Assembly: GCA_017540945.1 (NCBI GenBank)
Contig: JAFYAB010000003.1
Location: 1-18,211, forward strand
From: Oscillospiraceae bacterium
GTDB lineage: Bacteria > Bacillota_A > Clostridia > Oscillospirales > Oscillospiraceae
Length of the DNA: 18,211 nucleotides
Direction: 5' to 3'
Below the pieces are notes generated by a model. It had not been told where the DNA came from. It ran no database searches and saw nothing but the letters and a program-made list of their open reading frames with translations. The position numbers and the translations under genes were made by a program. Shown here piece after piece: positions 1 through 6,260 of this stretch (the first letter of the stretch is position 1; each line of letters starts with the position of its first letter).

Positions 1-801
1 GTCGCCGATCAGCAGGGCCAGCTTGTCCGGGCCCACAAAGAACACGTCGTAGAAGTCGCCGCCCACCTCTTTGGCCGCCTGCATGGAGCCGCTCACCGCG
101 ATCTCCAGGCGGCCCGGGTATTTCTCGTTCAGAGTGGGCAGCAGGGAGTGCTGGATCACGCTGGCTACCTCCAGCTCCGAGCGCATGCGCTCCCGATCCA
201 GGGCCATGGCCTGCTGTCTTTCGATGTAGTGGATCATGCTCATCATGGAGGCGATGCCCACCGCGTTGACCGAAATAAAGGGCAGGGCGATCTGCCGGAC
301 GATGTCCCAGCCCGTGGAAAAGGGCTTCACCATCAGCAGCACGACGCCCAGGTGCAGGATCTCCATGGCCACGCCGATCAGCAGTGTCCAGCAGTATTTT
401 TTCAGAACGGCGGGAAGCTTGACCGAAAGTATGCCGCAGATCAGACCGATCGAGCAGGTCGCCACCACGCAGGCCTCCGCGGTGATGCCGCCCATGGTAA
501 GCCGATGGCCCCCCGCGATGGCGCCGGCGATCAGGCCGCTGAAGGGGCCCCCCATGAGGCCCGCCAGCATGGGCCCGATGTCCCGCACAGAAATCACGGC
601 GCCGTTCAGCTCCATGCCCGCGATGTTGCCATAGATCCCAAACAGACCGCCGAACAGGCCGATGGCTGCGATGACCTTCCAGGTTTTCTGTTTGCCGATG
701 TGTTTTTTCAACAGCTGCGAGCTTCCGGCGTAGGCCGCCGCCAGCAGCATCACCGCCAGCGTGCCGATCAGCCTGGAAAAAAAGGCATATGTGGTTTCCA
801 T
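1..801 (-). CDS. Membrane-anchored SpoIIE/PP2C-type serine phosphatase, N-terminal part (runs off the window)
   Basis: Only the first 267 codons are inside the window; the gene continues past base 1. The start is the ATG at 801-799, read as METTYAFFSR, preceded by a purine-rich GGGGCGGTAGGG. Residues about 5-180 form a string of hydrophobic segments with a conserved VRDIGPMLAGLMGGP-like stretch, which resembles the 5TM-5TMR_LYT sensor domain. A short charged helix (RQQAMALDRERMRSELEVAS) then leads into the phosphatase. The SpoIIE/RsbU metal motif GGDFYD lies at residues 247-252 and the next block begins LALLIGD at the edge. Proteins of this build dephosphorylate anti-sigma-factor antagonists in sporulation or stress signalling. 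The upstream partner is not visible, so the exact pathway is unknown. The family call is firm; the sensor domain name is from memory. Confidence 0.85.
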   Translation of the reverse strand, partial: METTYAFFSRLIGTLAVMLLAAAYAGSSQLLKKHIGKQKTWKVIAAIGLFGGLFGIYGNIAGMELNGAVISVRDIGPMLAGLMGGPFSGLIAGAIAGGHRLTMGGITAEACVVATCSIGLICGILSVKLPAVLKKYCWTLLIGVAMEILHLGVVLLMVKPFSTGWDIVRQIALPFISVNAVGIASMMSMIHYIERQQAMALDRERMRSELEVASVIQHSLLPTLNEKYPGRLEIAVSGSMQAAKEVGGDFYDVFFVGPDKLALLIGD

Positions 802-862
802 CCCTACCGCCCCTATGTTTCTCAAACAGACCGTGCTGCATGAGATTGTTCATTCTGCTTAT

Positions 863-890
863 ATTATACAGGATTTTTGAAAAAAAGCAA
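863..890 (-). promoter_or_regulatory. Likely sigma-A promoter of the SpoIIE-type phosphatase gene
   Basis: On the minus strand there is TTGCTT (bases 885-890) and a perfect TATAAT (863-868), separated by 16 bases. It lies about 60 bases upstream of the phosphatase ATG. No other promoter-like pair was seen in the 802-987 gap. Confidence 0.6.
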
Positions 891-987
891 CCGGAAAGCT
901 CCGCCGGAAACAACAAAAGCCTCCCGTTTCCGCTTTTTTCGCGCTCTCACTGCGGGAAGCCTGATGCGCCTTCACATGCGGGATTCA

Positions 988-1218
988 TTATTCGGTATCT
1001 TCTCCTGTCGGCTTTCCGTTTTCATCCTTATCTGCAGCGGTATCAAGCCTTGCGCCGAACTCGCTGACCGCGGCTGTTCTCCTCGCCACTGCGCCATCTA
1101 TCATATCGGTGATTCCGGCAGTCATGTAGAGCGCCAAAAACGCCGGGGAAAATACGGGGCAAAACAGCAAAACTGCGCTGATCACAATTCTGATTCCCGT
1201 TATGATATTTGCCATCAT
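988..1218 (-). pseudogene. Truncated CDP-alcohol phosphatidyltransferase remnant
   Basis: The reading frame starts best at the ATG pair at 1218/1215 (MMANIITGIRI); the longer start at 1254 would overlap the remnant next door and has no ribosome site. The first 50 residues include a hydrophobic helix and then the complete family signature DxxDGxxAR...GxxxDxxxD, seen as DMIDGAVARR and GARLDTAAD. This motif binds the metal and CDP-alcohol in phosphatidylglycerophosphate and phosphatidylserine synthases. Full-length members run to about 180-200 residues with several more membrane helices. Here the chain switches right after the last catalytic Asp to a hydrophilic tail (KDENGKPTGEDTE) and stops, giving 76 residues. 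It cannot form the usual membrane enzyme, so I read it as a decayed or recombined fragment. Confidence 0.65.
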
Positions 1219-1228
1219 TTTTTCTCTT

Positions 1229-1366
1229 TCAAAGCGGCTTCTCCATCTGCTCATAGGCGGTTTTTTATTCCGCCGCCGTCAGATCGGCGTCCTCCAGATT
1301 GATCGTGACGCTGATGTTCATATCCGGCGTTTTTCTGACCAATTGAACAACCGTCTCACGCGTCAT
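1229..1366 (-). pseudogene. Remnant of an RlmD/RumA-type C-terminal module, minus-strand copy
   Basis: Read leftward from the ATG at 1366-1364, the frame gives RETVVQLVRKTPD, then DADLTAAE, a TAA at 1265-1267, then KTAYEQMEKPL and TGA at 1229. From memory, this matches the end of clostridial 23S rRNA (uracil-C5)-methyltransferases, where HVETVVLLSR is followed by a linker and LTAAESKATYEEIKAY. The first stop therefore sits inside the conserved stretch at the place of a small residue and the homology continues in the same frame behind it, so this looks like a nonsense-mutated fragment rather than a short gene. No catalytic methyltransferase domain is present and there is no ribosome binding site. 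The assignment rests on remembered family sequence, not a search. Confidence 0.5.
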
Positions 1367-1370
1367 TTTT

Positions 1371-1661
1371 TTGTGCCAACACCGGCCGGACGATCAGATC
1401 GAGGTGGAGCTGACCGACGAGGACTTCGCACTGACCGCCGCGGAGGCCGCGGCGACCTATGAGGAGCTGAAAGCATTTGTGAAAACGCATTACGGCTTCA
1501 AAATCACCAGTCTCTACATCTCCCAGGTCAAGCGCAAATGCGGCCTCCCTGTCGGGGAGTGCTACTACCACCCGAAGAACCCGAACCCCGTCATCCCGCA
1601 ACGCCCGCCAATCAAAGAGGCCGCCATCCGGGAAGCCCTGCGGCACTACCAAATGATTTGA
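1371..1661 (+). pseudogene. Remnant of an RlmD/RumA-type C-terminal module, plus-strand copy
   Basis: The frame carries RPDDQIEVEL, LTAAEAAATYEELKAF, SLYISQVKRKCGLP and ends EAAIREALRHYQMI. From memory this is the roughly 90-residue C-terminal extension of clostridial RlmD-like 23S rRNA methyltransferases, which typically ends in PPEKEKAIxEALKHFGMI. The natural stop at 1659-1661 is intact, but the methyltransferase body is missing. The only starts are a TTG at 1371 inside a run of T without a ribosome site, and an in-frame stop lies at 1344. It is therefore a 5'-truncated leftover. It lies head to head with the minus-strand fragment at 1229-1366 and repeats the same family segment, so the two come from two homologous copies. 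Such modules are common around clostridial integrative elements. Confidence 0.55.
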
Positions 1662-1679
1662 TCCATAAAGGAGTATACG

Positions 1680-2015
1680 ATGAAACAAATCTGCTGTCAA
1701 TACAACATCGACACTGCCTGCGTTGAAATCAAATACGATAACGGTATGATGGTCTCCATCGACTGCATCGCCGTCGAAAACACGGTCCCCCGCAACATGT
1801 ACGAGCGCTCCGCGCTGGATTGGCTGGTATACAACGCGCCGTGGGAATACGTCGAGCTCATCCTGTTTGGAGAAATCGAGAACTATCTGCGGGAGTACAC
1901 CGATTATTCACGATTGGATAAACGTCATGCAGATTTGTCGGGCAGGAAGGCCGATCTTGCGATGATTTTCCGGAGGAAAACGGTGGTCGCTCTGCTGCGT
2001 AAACAAAACAAATGA
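1680..2015 (+). CDS. DUF6061-like small protein, probably with an altered C-terminus
   Basis: This encodes 111 residues with a good ribosome site (AAAGGAG at 1667-1673, 7 bases before the ATG). The first 75 residues, including YNIDTACVEIKYDNG, DCIAVENTV, MYERSALDWLVYNAP and YVELILFGEIENYL, match my memory of the DUF6061 family. These are short proteins of unknown function often found in clostridial integrative and conjugative elements. Family members usually end shortly after this point. Here a basic tail (about residues 78-111) continues, and its stop codon lies in the foot of the rubrerythrin terminator hairpin. That suggests the frame reads into foreign sequence after a recombination. It follows the RlmD-like remnant on the same strand, 18 bases downstream. 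No function can be assigned. Confidence 0.6.
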   Translation: MKQICCQYNIDTACVEIKYDNGMMVSIDCIAVENTVPRNMYERSALDWLVYNAPWEYVELILFGEIENYLREYTDYSRLDKRHADLSGRKADLAMIFRRKTVVALLRKQNK

Positions 2016-2050
2016 GCCCAACACCGAGGCGGATGCCTCGGCGCCGGGCT
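2003..2050 (-). terminator. Probable terminator of the rubrerythrin transcript
   Basis: Bases 2015-2019 (AGCCC) pair with 2046-2050 (GGGCT), and 2024-2030 (CCGAGGC) pair with 2035-2041 (GCCTCGG) around a GGAT loop. Read on the minus strand the hairpin is followed by TCATTTGTTTTGTTT, a T-rich tail. On the plus strand an A-rich tract follows instead, so it should act leftward, about 80 bases after the rubrerythrin stop. Confidence 0.6.
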
Positions 2051-2127
2051 GGGGAAAAGAAAAGAAGAGAAACAATGGGAAGGCATACTTGTGATGTGCC
2101 GCAAGGCATCAAGCTGCTTTCAATCGA

Positions 2128-2676
2128 TTAATAGTTATCTGCGTGGATCTCAAAAAAGCTCTGGGGATGGGCACAGACCGGACAGAGCTGGGGGGCTTTG
2201 GTACCAACCACAATATGGCCGCAGTTCCGGCATTCCCAGACCTTGACCTCGCTCTTCCGGAAGACCTCCTGAAGCTCAAGGTTTTTCAGAAGAGCCCGGT
2301 AGCGCTCCTCGTGCTTCTTCTCGATGGCGGCTACCATGCGGAACTTGACTGCCAGCGCGTGAAAGCCCTCCGCTTCCGCAGTGGCGGCAAAGCCCTCGTA
2401 CATGTCCGTCCACTCATAGTTTTCGCCGTCCGCGGCGGTGTTCAGATTCTCCGCGGTGTCTCCGATGCCGTTCAGTTCTTTGAACCAGAGCTTGGCGTGC
2501 TCCTTTTCGTTGTCAGCTGTCTTCAGGAAGAGCTCAGCGATCTGCTCAAAGCCGTCCTTCCTGGCTCTGGACGCGAAATAGGTATATTTGTTGCGGGCCA
2601 TGCTCTCTCCCGCAAAGGCAGCTTCCAGATTCTTTTCAGTCTGTGTGCCGGCATAGGGATTCTTCTTCGTATCCAT
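2128..2676 (-). CDS. rbr: Rubrerythrin
   Basis: This 182-residue protein is a cytoplasmic non-haem diiron peroxidase that protects anaerobes by reducing hydrogen peroxide. The four-helix domain carries the iron ligands: Glu24, Glu57 with His60 (ExxH), and a second ExxH at Glu119-His122, with further Glu residues at 101 and 103. The C-terminal rubredoxin-like domain has CRNCG (Cys149, Cys152) and CPVC (Cys165, Cys168), which bind the electron-donating iron. Length and domain order are those of ordinary rubrerythrin. The ATG at 2676-2674 follows AGGAGGC at 2686-2692. It lies 53 bases after the last gene of the fructosamine operon on the same strand. No clear promoter lies in that gap, so partial co-transcription is possible. 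A T-tailed hairpin follows it. Confidence 0.95.
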   Translation of the reverse strand: MDTKKNPYAGTQTEKNLEAAFAGESMARNKYTYFASRARKDGFEQIAELFLKTADNEKEHAKLWFKELNGIGDTAENLNTAADGENYEWTDMYEGFAATAEAEGFHALAVKFRMVAAIEKKHEERYRALLKNLELQEVFRKSEVKVWECRNCGHIVVGTKAPQLCPVCAHPQSFFEIHADNY

Positions 2677-2729
2677 TCTCTTTTTGCCTCCTATGTAATT
2701 GGTTGATGTCTTGCGTGACGGCTGCGCGG

Positions 2730-3623
2730 TTATACCAACGCTCCCCAGATCAACTCCCAGGCCTCCCTGGCATAGCGGTCCGCCTCCAGCCAGTAGGCCT
2801 TCTGGCAGATCTCGATGGTCACGTATTCCTGATAACCGGCCTCAGCCAGCTCCTGCAGGTTCTGGAGCAGGGGCAGATTTCCCTCCCGGAAGCCGATGTG
2901 CCCGCAGACGCTGCGGCCAAGGCTGTAAACACCGGGCAAACTCTTTTCTCCGACGGTCTTTTCGCGCAGTACGGTATTGCCCAGATGCACGTGTCGGATG
3001 TTCTCCAGGCCCAGAATCCGGATATCCCCGGCCACGCTGTCGTCGAACTGAGCCAGCTGCACGGTGTCCAGCATCAGCTTGAAATTGGGGTGATCCACCA
3101 ACTCCAGGACCTCCCGCTGCTGTTCGGCGGTACTCATAAACAGGGCGTCCATTGGCGTCTGGGTCTCCAGAGCCAGCACCACGCCGTTGTCCGCCGCTGC
3201 CTGCGCCAGTTCCCGGGCGGAGGACACAAAACGGTCCCGAATCCGTTCCGGCGGCTCCTCCATGGTGCCGTTGCCCGGGCAGAGCAGCAGGGTCGGCGCG
3301 CCCAACAGCGCCGCAGCCTCCAGACAGCGCTTCATATGATCCAGACTCCACCGGCGCAGGGAAGACTCCGCCGCGCTGATGTTCACAGGGTAGTTATTCT
3401 GTTCCGGGCAGAAGCAGACCACCTTCAGGCCTGCGTCGGCAATCTTTCGGGCAGTCTCCCGCAGGTATTCCTCGCTTTGAATCCCTGGGAGAAAATGGGG
3501 CTTCGCCCCCCAGATCTCGATGTTCGTCAGGCCCAAGTCCTGCACGGAGCGCAGAAAGTGATCGAAGGACCAGGCGGTATAGTGATAATTACCGATGGCG
3601 ATCTGTTCTTTTTTCAGCTTCAT
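2730..3623 (-). CDS. Sugar phosphate isomerase/epimerase, FrlC-like TIM barrel (third copy)
   Basis: This 297-residue protein belongs to the AP-endonuclease-2-like TIM barrels that epimerise ketoses. The stretches [13 protein letters not shown] and [10 protein letters not shown] match E. coli FrlC, fructoselysine 3-epimerase (IEIWGGRPHAF, TPETNGYPYN). Likely metal ligands are Glu153 (ALETQTP), Asp186 (MLDTVQ), His242 before FREGNLP, and Glu271 (TIEI). It is more diverged from the other two epimerases in this operon than they are from each other. The ATG at 3623 follows AAGGAGGAAG. The 108-base leader upstream holds two strong inverted repeats, so it may be separately tuned. It is the last sugar gene of the minus-strand operon. 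The probable role is interconversion of a C3-epimeric Amadori compound; the exact substrate is unknown. Confidence 0.82.
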   Translation of the reverse strand: MKLKKEQIAIGNYHYTAWSFDHFLRSVQDLGLTNIEIWGAKPHFLPGIQSEEYLRETARKIADAGLKVVCFCPEQNNYPVNISAAESSLRRWSLDHMKRCLEAAALLGAPTLLLCPGNGTMEEPPERIRDRFVSSARELAQAAADNGVVLALETQTPMDALFMSTAEQQREVLELVDHPNFKLMLDTVQLAQFDDSVAGDIRILGLENIRHVHLGNTVLREKTVGEKSLPGVYSLGRSVCGHIGFREGNLPLLQNLQELAEAGYQEYVTIEICQKAYWLEADRYAREAWELIWGALV

Positions 3624-3641
3624 AGGCTTCCTCCTTCGGAG

Positions 3642-3673
3642 AAGCGGAGAGCTCCCCTCGGGTCTCTCCGCTT
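3642..3673 (-). promoter_or_regulatory. Leader hairpin just upstream of the third epimerase gene
   Basis: Bases 3642-3651 (AAGCGGAGAG) and 3664-3673 (CTCTCCGCTT) form a perfect 10-bp stem with a 12-base loop. It ends about 7 bases before the AAGGAGG ribosome site on the minus strand. The 3' arm followed by TCTCC could instead pair with the GGAGGAAG of the ribosome site, an alternative that would hide it. There is no T tract on the minus strand, so plain termination is unlikely in that direction. Confidence 0.45.
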
Positions 3674-3692
3674 TTGCTGATCCTCAAATCCG

Positions 3693-3716
3693 ATAAAACC
3701 ATATAAATGGTTTTAT
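3693..3716. repeat. Perfect 10-bp palindrome in an AT-rich spacer
   Basis: ATAAAACCAT (3693-3702) and ATGGTTTTAT (3707-3716) are exact inverted copies around ATAA. It sits 15 bases after the cupin stop and upstream of the third epimerase. It may be an operator or a mRNA-end hairpin. It differs from the ATACAA elements around the regulator. Confidence 0.5.
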
Positions 3717-3731
3717 GAAAGAACAGTATGA

Positions 3732-4148
3732 TTATTCGGCAAGCAGCCTGGCGGCCTCGGCCTGGACGGCCTTGACCTGCTCGGGGGTCATATACTTGAT
3801 TTCACTGTTCTCCATGGAGCAGTCGGAGCGCTGGATGTAGACGATTTTGGAGTCTCTCTGGGTGATGGAATAGAACCACTGTCCCATGCCCACATGCGCG
3901 ACCTTGCCGATCTCCATGGGAGTCAGCTCGATGTTGGTAAAGCCGCCGTCCGCCTCGTCGGCGGTGATCAGCAGGGCTTTGCCTGCCACCAGAATGAACT
4001 GTTCATCGGTGGTGTGGTGGATCTCCAGCTTCTCGACACCGGCGATGTCGTTGTCGGGCTTCCAGTTTTTGATGCTGACGCTCCACTCGTTGTTCCGGTA
4101 GACCTGCTTGATGCCTTCGGCGTTGTTTTCAAAGATTTCAGGTTTCAT
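3732..4148 (-). CDS. Small single-domain cupin protein
   Basis: This 138-residue protein has a cupin fold. The first motif reads HHTTDEQFILVAG at residues 44-56, fitting HxH-type spacing with His44, His45, Glu49 and Gly56. The second motif is degenerate (about residues 80-95, AHVGMGQWFYSI), with His85 as a possible ligand. Cupins of this size often act as sugar isomerases, lyases or ligand-binding proteins; nothing here fixes the reaction. It follows the FrlD-like kinase by 17 bases, with a strong AAGGAGAA ribosome site, and belongs to the minus-strand fructosamine operon. A role in anomer or epimer handling of the sugar is a guess from context. I do not recognise a named family. Confidence 0.7.
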   Translation of the reverse strand: MKPEIFENNAEGIKQVYRNNEWSVSIKNWKPDNDIAGVEKLEIHHTTDEQFILVAGKALLITADEADGGFTNIELTPMEIGKVAHVGMGQWFYSITQRDSKIVYIQRSDCSMENSEIKYMTPEQVKAVQAEAARLLAE

Positions 4149-4165
4149 AATCGTTCTCCTTCCGG

Positions 4166-4954
4166 TTATTCATAGGGATTGAAGATTTGGATGATTTTGG
4201 TGGCCTGGGCCTTGCCTCGGGCCATACACTGGGGCACGCTTTCCCCCAGGCTGAGGCCATAGGTGAAGCCGGCAATATAGGAGTCCCCGGCGCCGACGGT
4301 GTTGCAGACCGGCACCCGCTCGGCGGTCTCCCGGTAGAAGACCTTTCCGTCCCAGGCCAGGCTGCCGTGCTCGCCCAGCATGGCGATCACGCAGCCTGCG
4401 CCCTTGCCCTGGGTCTTTACCAGGAAATCCCGGATATAGTCGTCGTCTCCGTCATAGGAGAAGAAGGCGTAGTCGATATAGGGCAGCACCAGATCGTTGG
4501 TCTCGAGGGTCAGGCGCTTGGAGAAGTCGTAGACCCAGATCTGACCGGGCCGCTTGAGCGCCGGGAGATAGCGGTGGACCTTGCACCAGCGCTCGCAATA
4601 GACGATATCGAAATCCCGGACAAAGGCCTGGTCCTCCTCGGACAGCTCGATCTCCTCCATGGCGTTGCCCACGAAGGACAGATGCACCCGGTCGCCGTCC
4701 ACGATGGCCATCTTTGCCATACCGGTGGGCTTGTCTGACTGCTTGATCACCCGCAGGGGAATGCCCCGCTCAGAGCACTTTTCCCGGAGGGCGTCGGCAA
4801 AGAAGTCGTTGCCCAGGATGGTCATCTCCGTGATCTCGCCGCCCAGAGCCCGGTAGTTGAAGGCGAAGTCGATGCTGTTGCCTGTGGTATAGAAGCGGTC
4901 CTGCTTATAATATACATCGATGCAGTTGTCCGCCATGGCAATGGTTCTTTTCAT
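4166..4954 (-). CDS. PfkB-family kinase, FrlD-like (fructosamine 6-kinase)
   Basis: This 262-residue sugar kinase is close in length and pattern to E. coli FrlD (261 residues), which phosphorylates fructoselysine at O6. Shared features are the start MADNCIDVY (FrlD has IGDNCVDIY), TTGNSIDFA in the sugar-binding lid region, VYDFSKR, VIAMLGEHGSLAWDG, and the anion-hole and catalytic motif NTVGAGDSYIAGF at residues 218-230 with Asp224 as base. It lies between the YjbQ-like gene (14 bases upstream, AAGGAGCACAGC ribosome site) and the cupin. It is the second PfkB kinase in the operon; the other is at 9449-10345. It probably makes the 6-phosphate that the SIS deglycase cleaves. The amino-acid part of the substrate is not determined by sequence. 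Confidence 0.85.
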   Translation of the reverse strand: MKRTIAMADNCIDVYYKQDRFYTTGNSIDFAFNYRALGGEITEMTILGNDFFADALREKCSERGIPLRVIKQSDKPTGMAKMAIVDGDRVHLSFVGNAMEEIELSEEDQAFVRDFDIVYCERWCKVHRYLPALKRPGQIWVYDFSKRLTLETNDLVLPYIDYAFFSYDGDDDYIRDFLVKTQGKGAGCVIAMLGEHGSLAWDGKVFYRETAERVPVCNTVGAGDSYIAGFTYGLSLGESVPQCMARGKAQATKIIQIFNPYE

Positions 4955-4968
4955 GCTGTGCTCCTTCC

Positions 4969-5400
4969 TTATTCTCCCATGACGTAGACCAGATACCGCC
5001 GCCGCTTGATTCCGTCGTACTCACAGAAATAGAGATCCGCGGCGCTGCCCAGAATCAGTCTGCCATCCACCAGCGGAAGCACTGCGTGGTTCCCGGTCAG
5101 CAGAGATTTCAGATGTCCCGGCGTGTTGCCGCCGATGGTACCGTAGCTGGGCAGGTAGTGGTTGTGGTTGAAGGGATAGTCCGAGGGGATCAGCCGCTCC
5201 AGCTGCTCCTCGATATCCTTTTCCACGCAGGGGAGACTTTCGTTGATGGTGATGCCGGTGGTGGTGTGCTGGGTGATGACGAAGGCGACGCCATTGCGGA
5301 TGCCGCAGTTCTCGGCAAATTGCCGCACGGGCTCCGTGATGCGGAGCAGTTGGAATTCCGCGTCTGCGATCACGGTAAAATACTCCAAAGCGGTTTTCAC
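4969..5400 (-). CDS. YjbQ/UPF0047-family protein
   Basis: This 143-residue protein carries the family core HTTTGITINES and the later block of a Gly-rich loop followed by LPLVDGRLILGSAADLYFCEYDG. The start is a GTG at 5400-5398 that shares GTGA with the amidohydrolase stop, preceded by AGGAG; this means translational coupling. YjbQ proteins are small trimeric enzymes that have been linked to thiamine phosphate synthase activity, but their normal role is poorly known. Two oddities stand out: the usual LGTWQ-type block is replaced by LGSAAD, and there is an insertion (about residues 78-95) in the usually compact HxEGN region. Placement inside a fructosamine operon suggests a sugar or amine conjugate as the substrate, but that is inference. 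Confidence 0.8.
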   Translation of the reverse strand: MKTALEYFTVIADAEFQLLRITEPVRQFAENCGIRNGVAFVITQHTTTGITINESLPCVEKDIEEQLERLIPSDYPFNHNHYLPSYGTIGGNTPGHLKSLLTGNHAVLPLVDGRLILGSAADLYFCEYDGIKRRRYLVYVMGE

Positions 5401-6260
5401 AGCTTCTCCTCCCTTCCCAGAAAGCGCAGGGCGTTGCGCCAGCAGATCTTTTCCATCACGTCCGGCCGCAGGCCCAAGGCCTCCAGACCCCGCTTGGCCC
5501 GAACCGGGCGGATACGCGGGCTGTCGGACCCAAACATCAGCTTGTCCGCCAGATTGTGCTCCACCCAGTATTCGCCCATATCCTCCTTGAACACCTTGTG
5601 ATAGAGCTGTACCGGCCCGTCGAAGTTCATCAGGGCGGTGTTGGCGTAGGCGTTGGGATACTTAATGAGCAGGGCGGCGGTCTCCTGGACCCAGGGCCAG
5701 CCCACGTGGGTCAGGCAGAAGTTGATCTCCGGGAACGCCGCAATCAGCTCCTCAAAATCCGCAGGGCGGGCATAGCGGGAGAAGGCATCCTTCTCCAGGC
5801 AGAAGCCGCTGTGGAGCACCACAGGCTTCCCGTATTCCCTGCAGATCTCACAAAGGCGGAAGATCCTCTGATCCCATGGATAGAGGCGGCATTTCGCGGT
5901 GTTGAGGGTCAGGCCCGCAAGTCCCAGATCAGCGAAGGCCCGCCGCAGCTCCTCCGCCGCGTCCTCCCGCCGGGGATCCACAGAGGCAAAGCCGATGAAG
6001 AGCTCCGGCTCCAGGGCTGTCAGCTCCGCAAGCTCCTCGTTGCTGATGGCGCTTTCCCCTTTTTCAAAGGAGCAATCCTCTCCCAGCAGGAAAACACTGC
6101 GGATCTCCGCCAGACCCAGCTGCTTCTTCAGCAGGGGCAGATCCACCGGGCTCATCAGATGGTAGTTCATCTCCTCGCAGCGAAAGGCAAAGCGCTCCCG
6201 GTCGGCGCAGATCGGCGCGAAAAGAGCCGGATGGATATGGGTGTCGATGACGGTACTCAT
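5397..6260 (-). CDS. Amidohydrolase family 2 (ACMSD-like) metal-dependent hydrolase
   Basis: This is a 287-residue TIM-barrel metallohydrolase. The start is the ATG at 6260-6258, which overlaps the upstream epimerase stop as ATGA and follows GGAAGGA; earlier starts lie inside the epimerase. Metal-site residues visible are His8 and His10 (THIHP), His150 (VVLHSGF), His185 (LTHVGWPW) and Asp246 (FGSDSPRIRP). The family covers decarboxylases such as ACMSD and hydrolases of lactones, amides and hydantoins. It couples by overlapping codons to both neighbours (epimerase and YjbQ). In this operon it might open a lactone or cyclised Amadori product, or deacylate a conjugate. That is inference; the family call is firm, the reaction is not. 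Confidence 0.83.
   Translation of the reverse strand: MSTVIDTHIHPALFAPICADRERFAFRCEEMNYHLMSPVDLPLLKKQLGLAEIRSVFLLGEDCSFEKGESAISNEELAELTALEPELFIGFASVDPRREDAAEELRRAFADLGLAGLTLNTAKCRLYPWDQRIFRLCEICREYGKPVVLHSGFCLEKDAFSRYARPADFEELIAAFPEINFCLTHVGWPWVQETAALLIKYPNAYANTALMNFDGPVQLYHKVFKEDMGEYWVEHNLADKLMFGSDSPRIRPVRAKRGLEALGLRPDVMEKICWRNALRFLGREEKL

Noticed and set aside
903..937. Possible plus-strand terminator (CGGAAAC / GTTTCCG stem followed by CTTTTTT)
   Set aside because: No plus-strand gene lies upstream of it and the loop is 14 bases long; it is more likely chance in the phosphatase promoter region.
2730..3623. Considered endonuclease IV (DNA repair) for the AP-endonuclease-2-like barrels
   Set aside because: The IWG..PH and PEN/PEQ..YP.N blocks match FrlC-type sugar epimerases and the genes sit among sugar kinases; the extra zinc-ligand histidines of endonuclease IV are not apparent.
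2643..3680. A 345-codon plus-strand frame opposite the third epimerase
   Set aside because: It covers an epimerase with full metal-ligand set on the other strand; composition is that of an antisense shadow.
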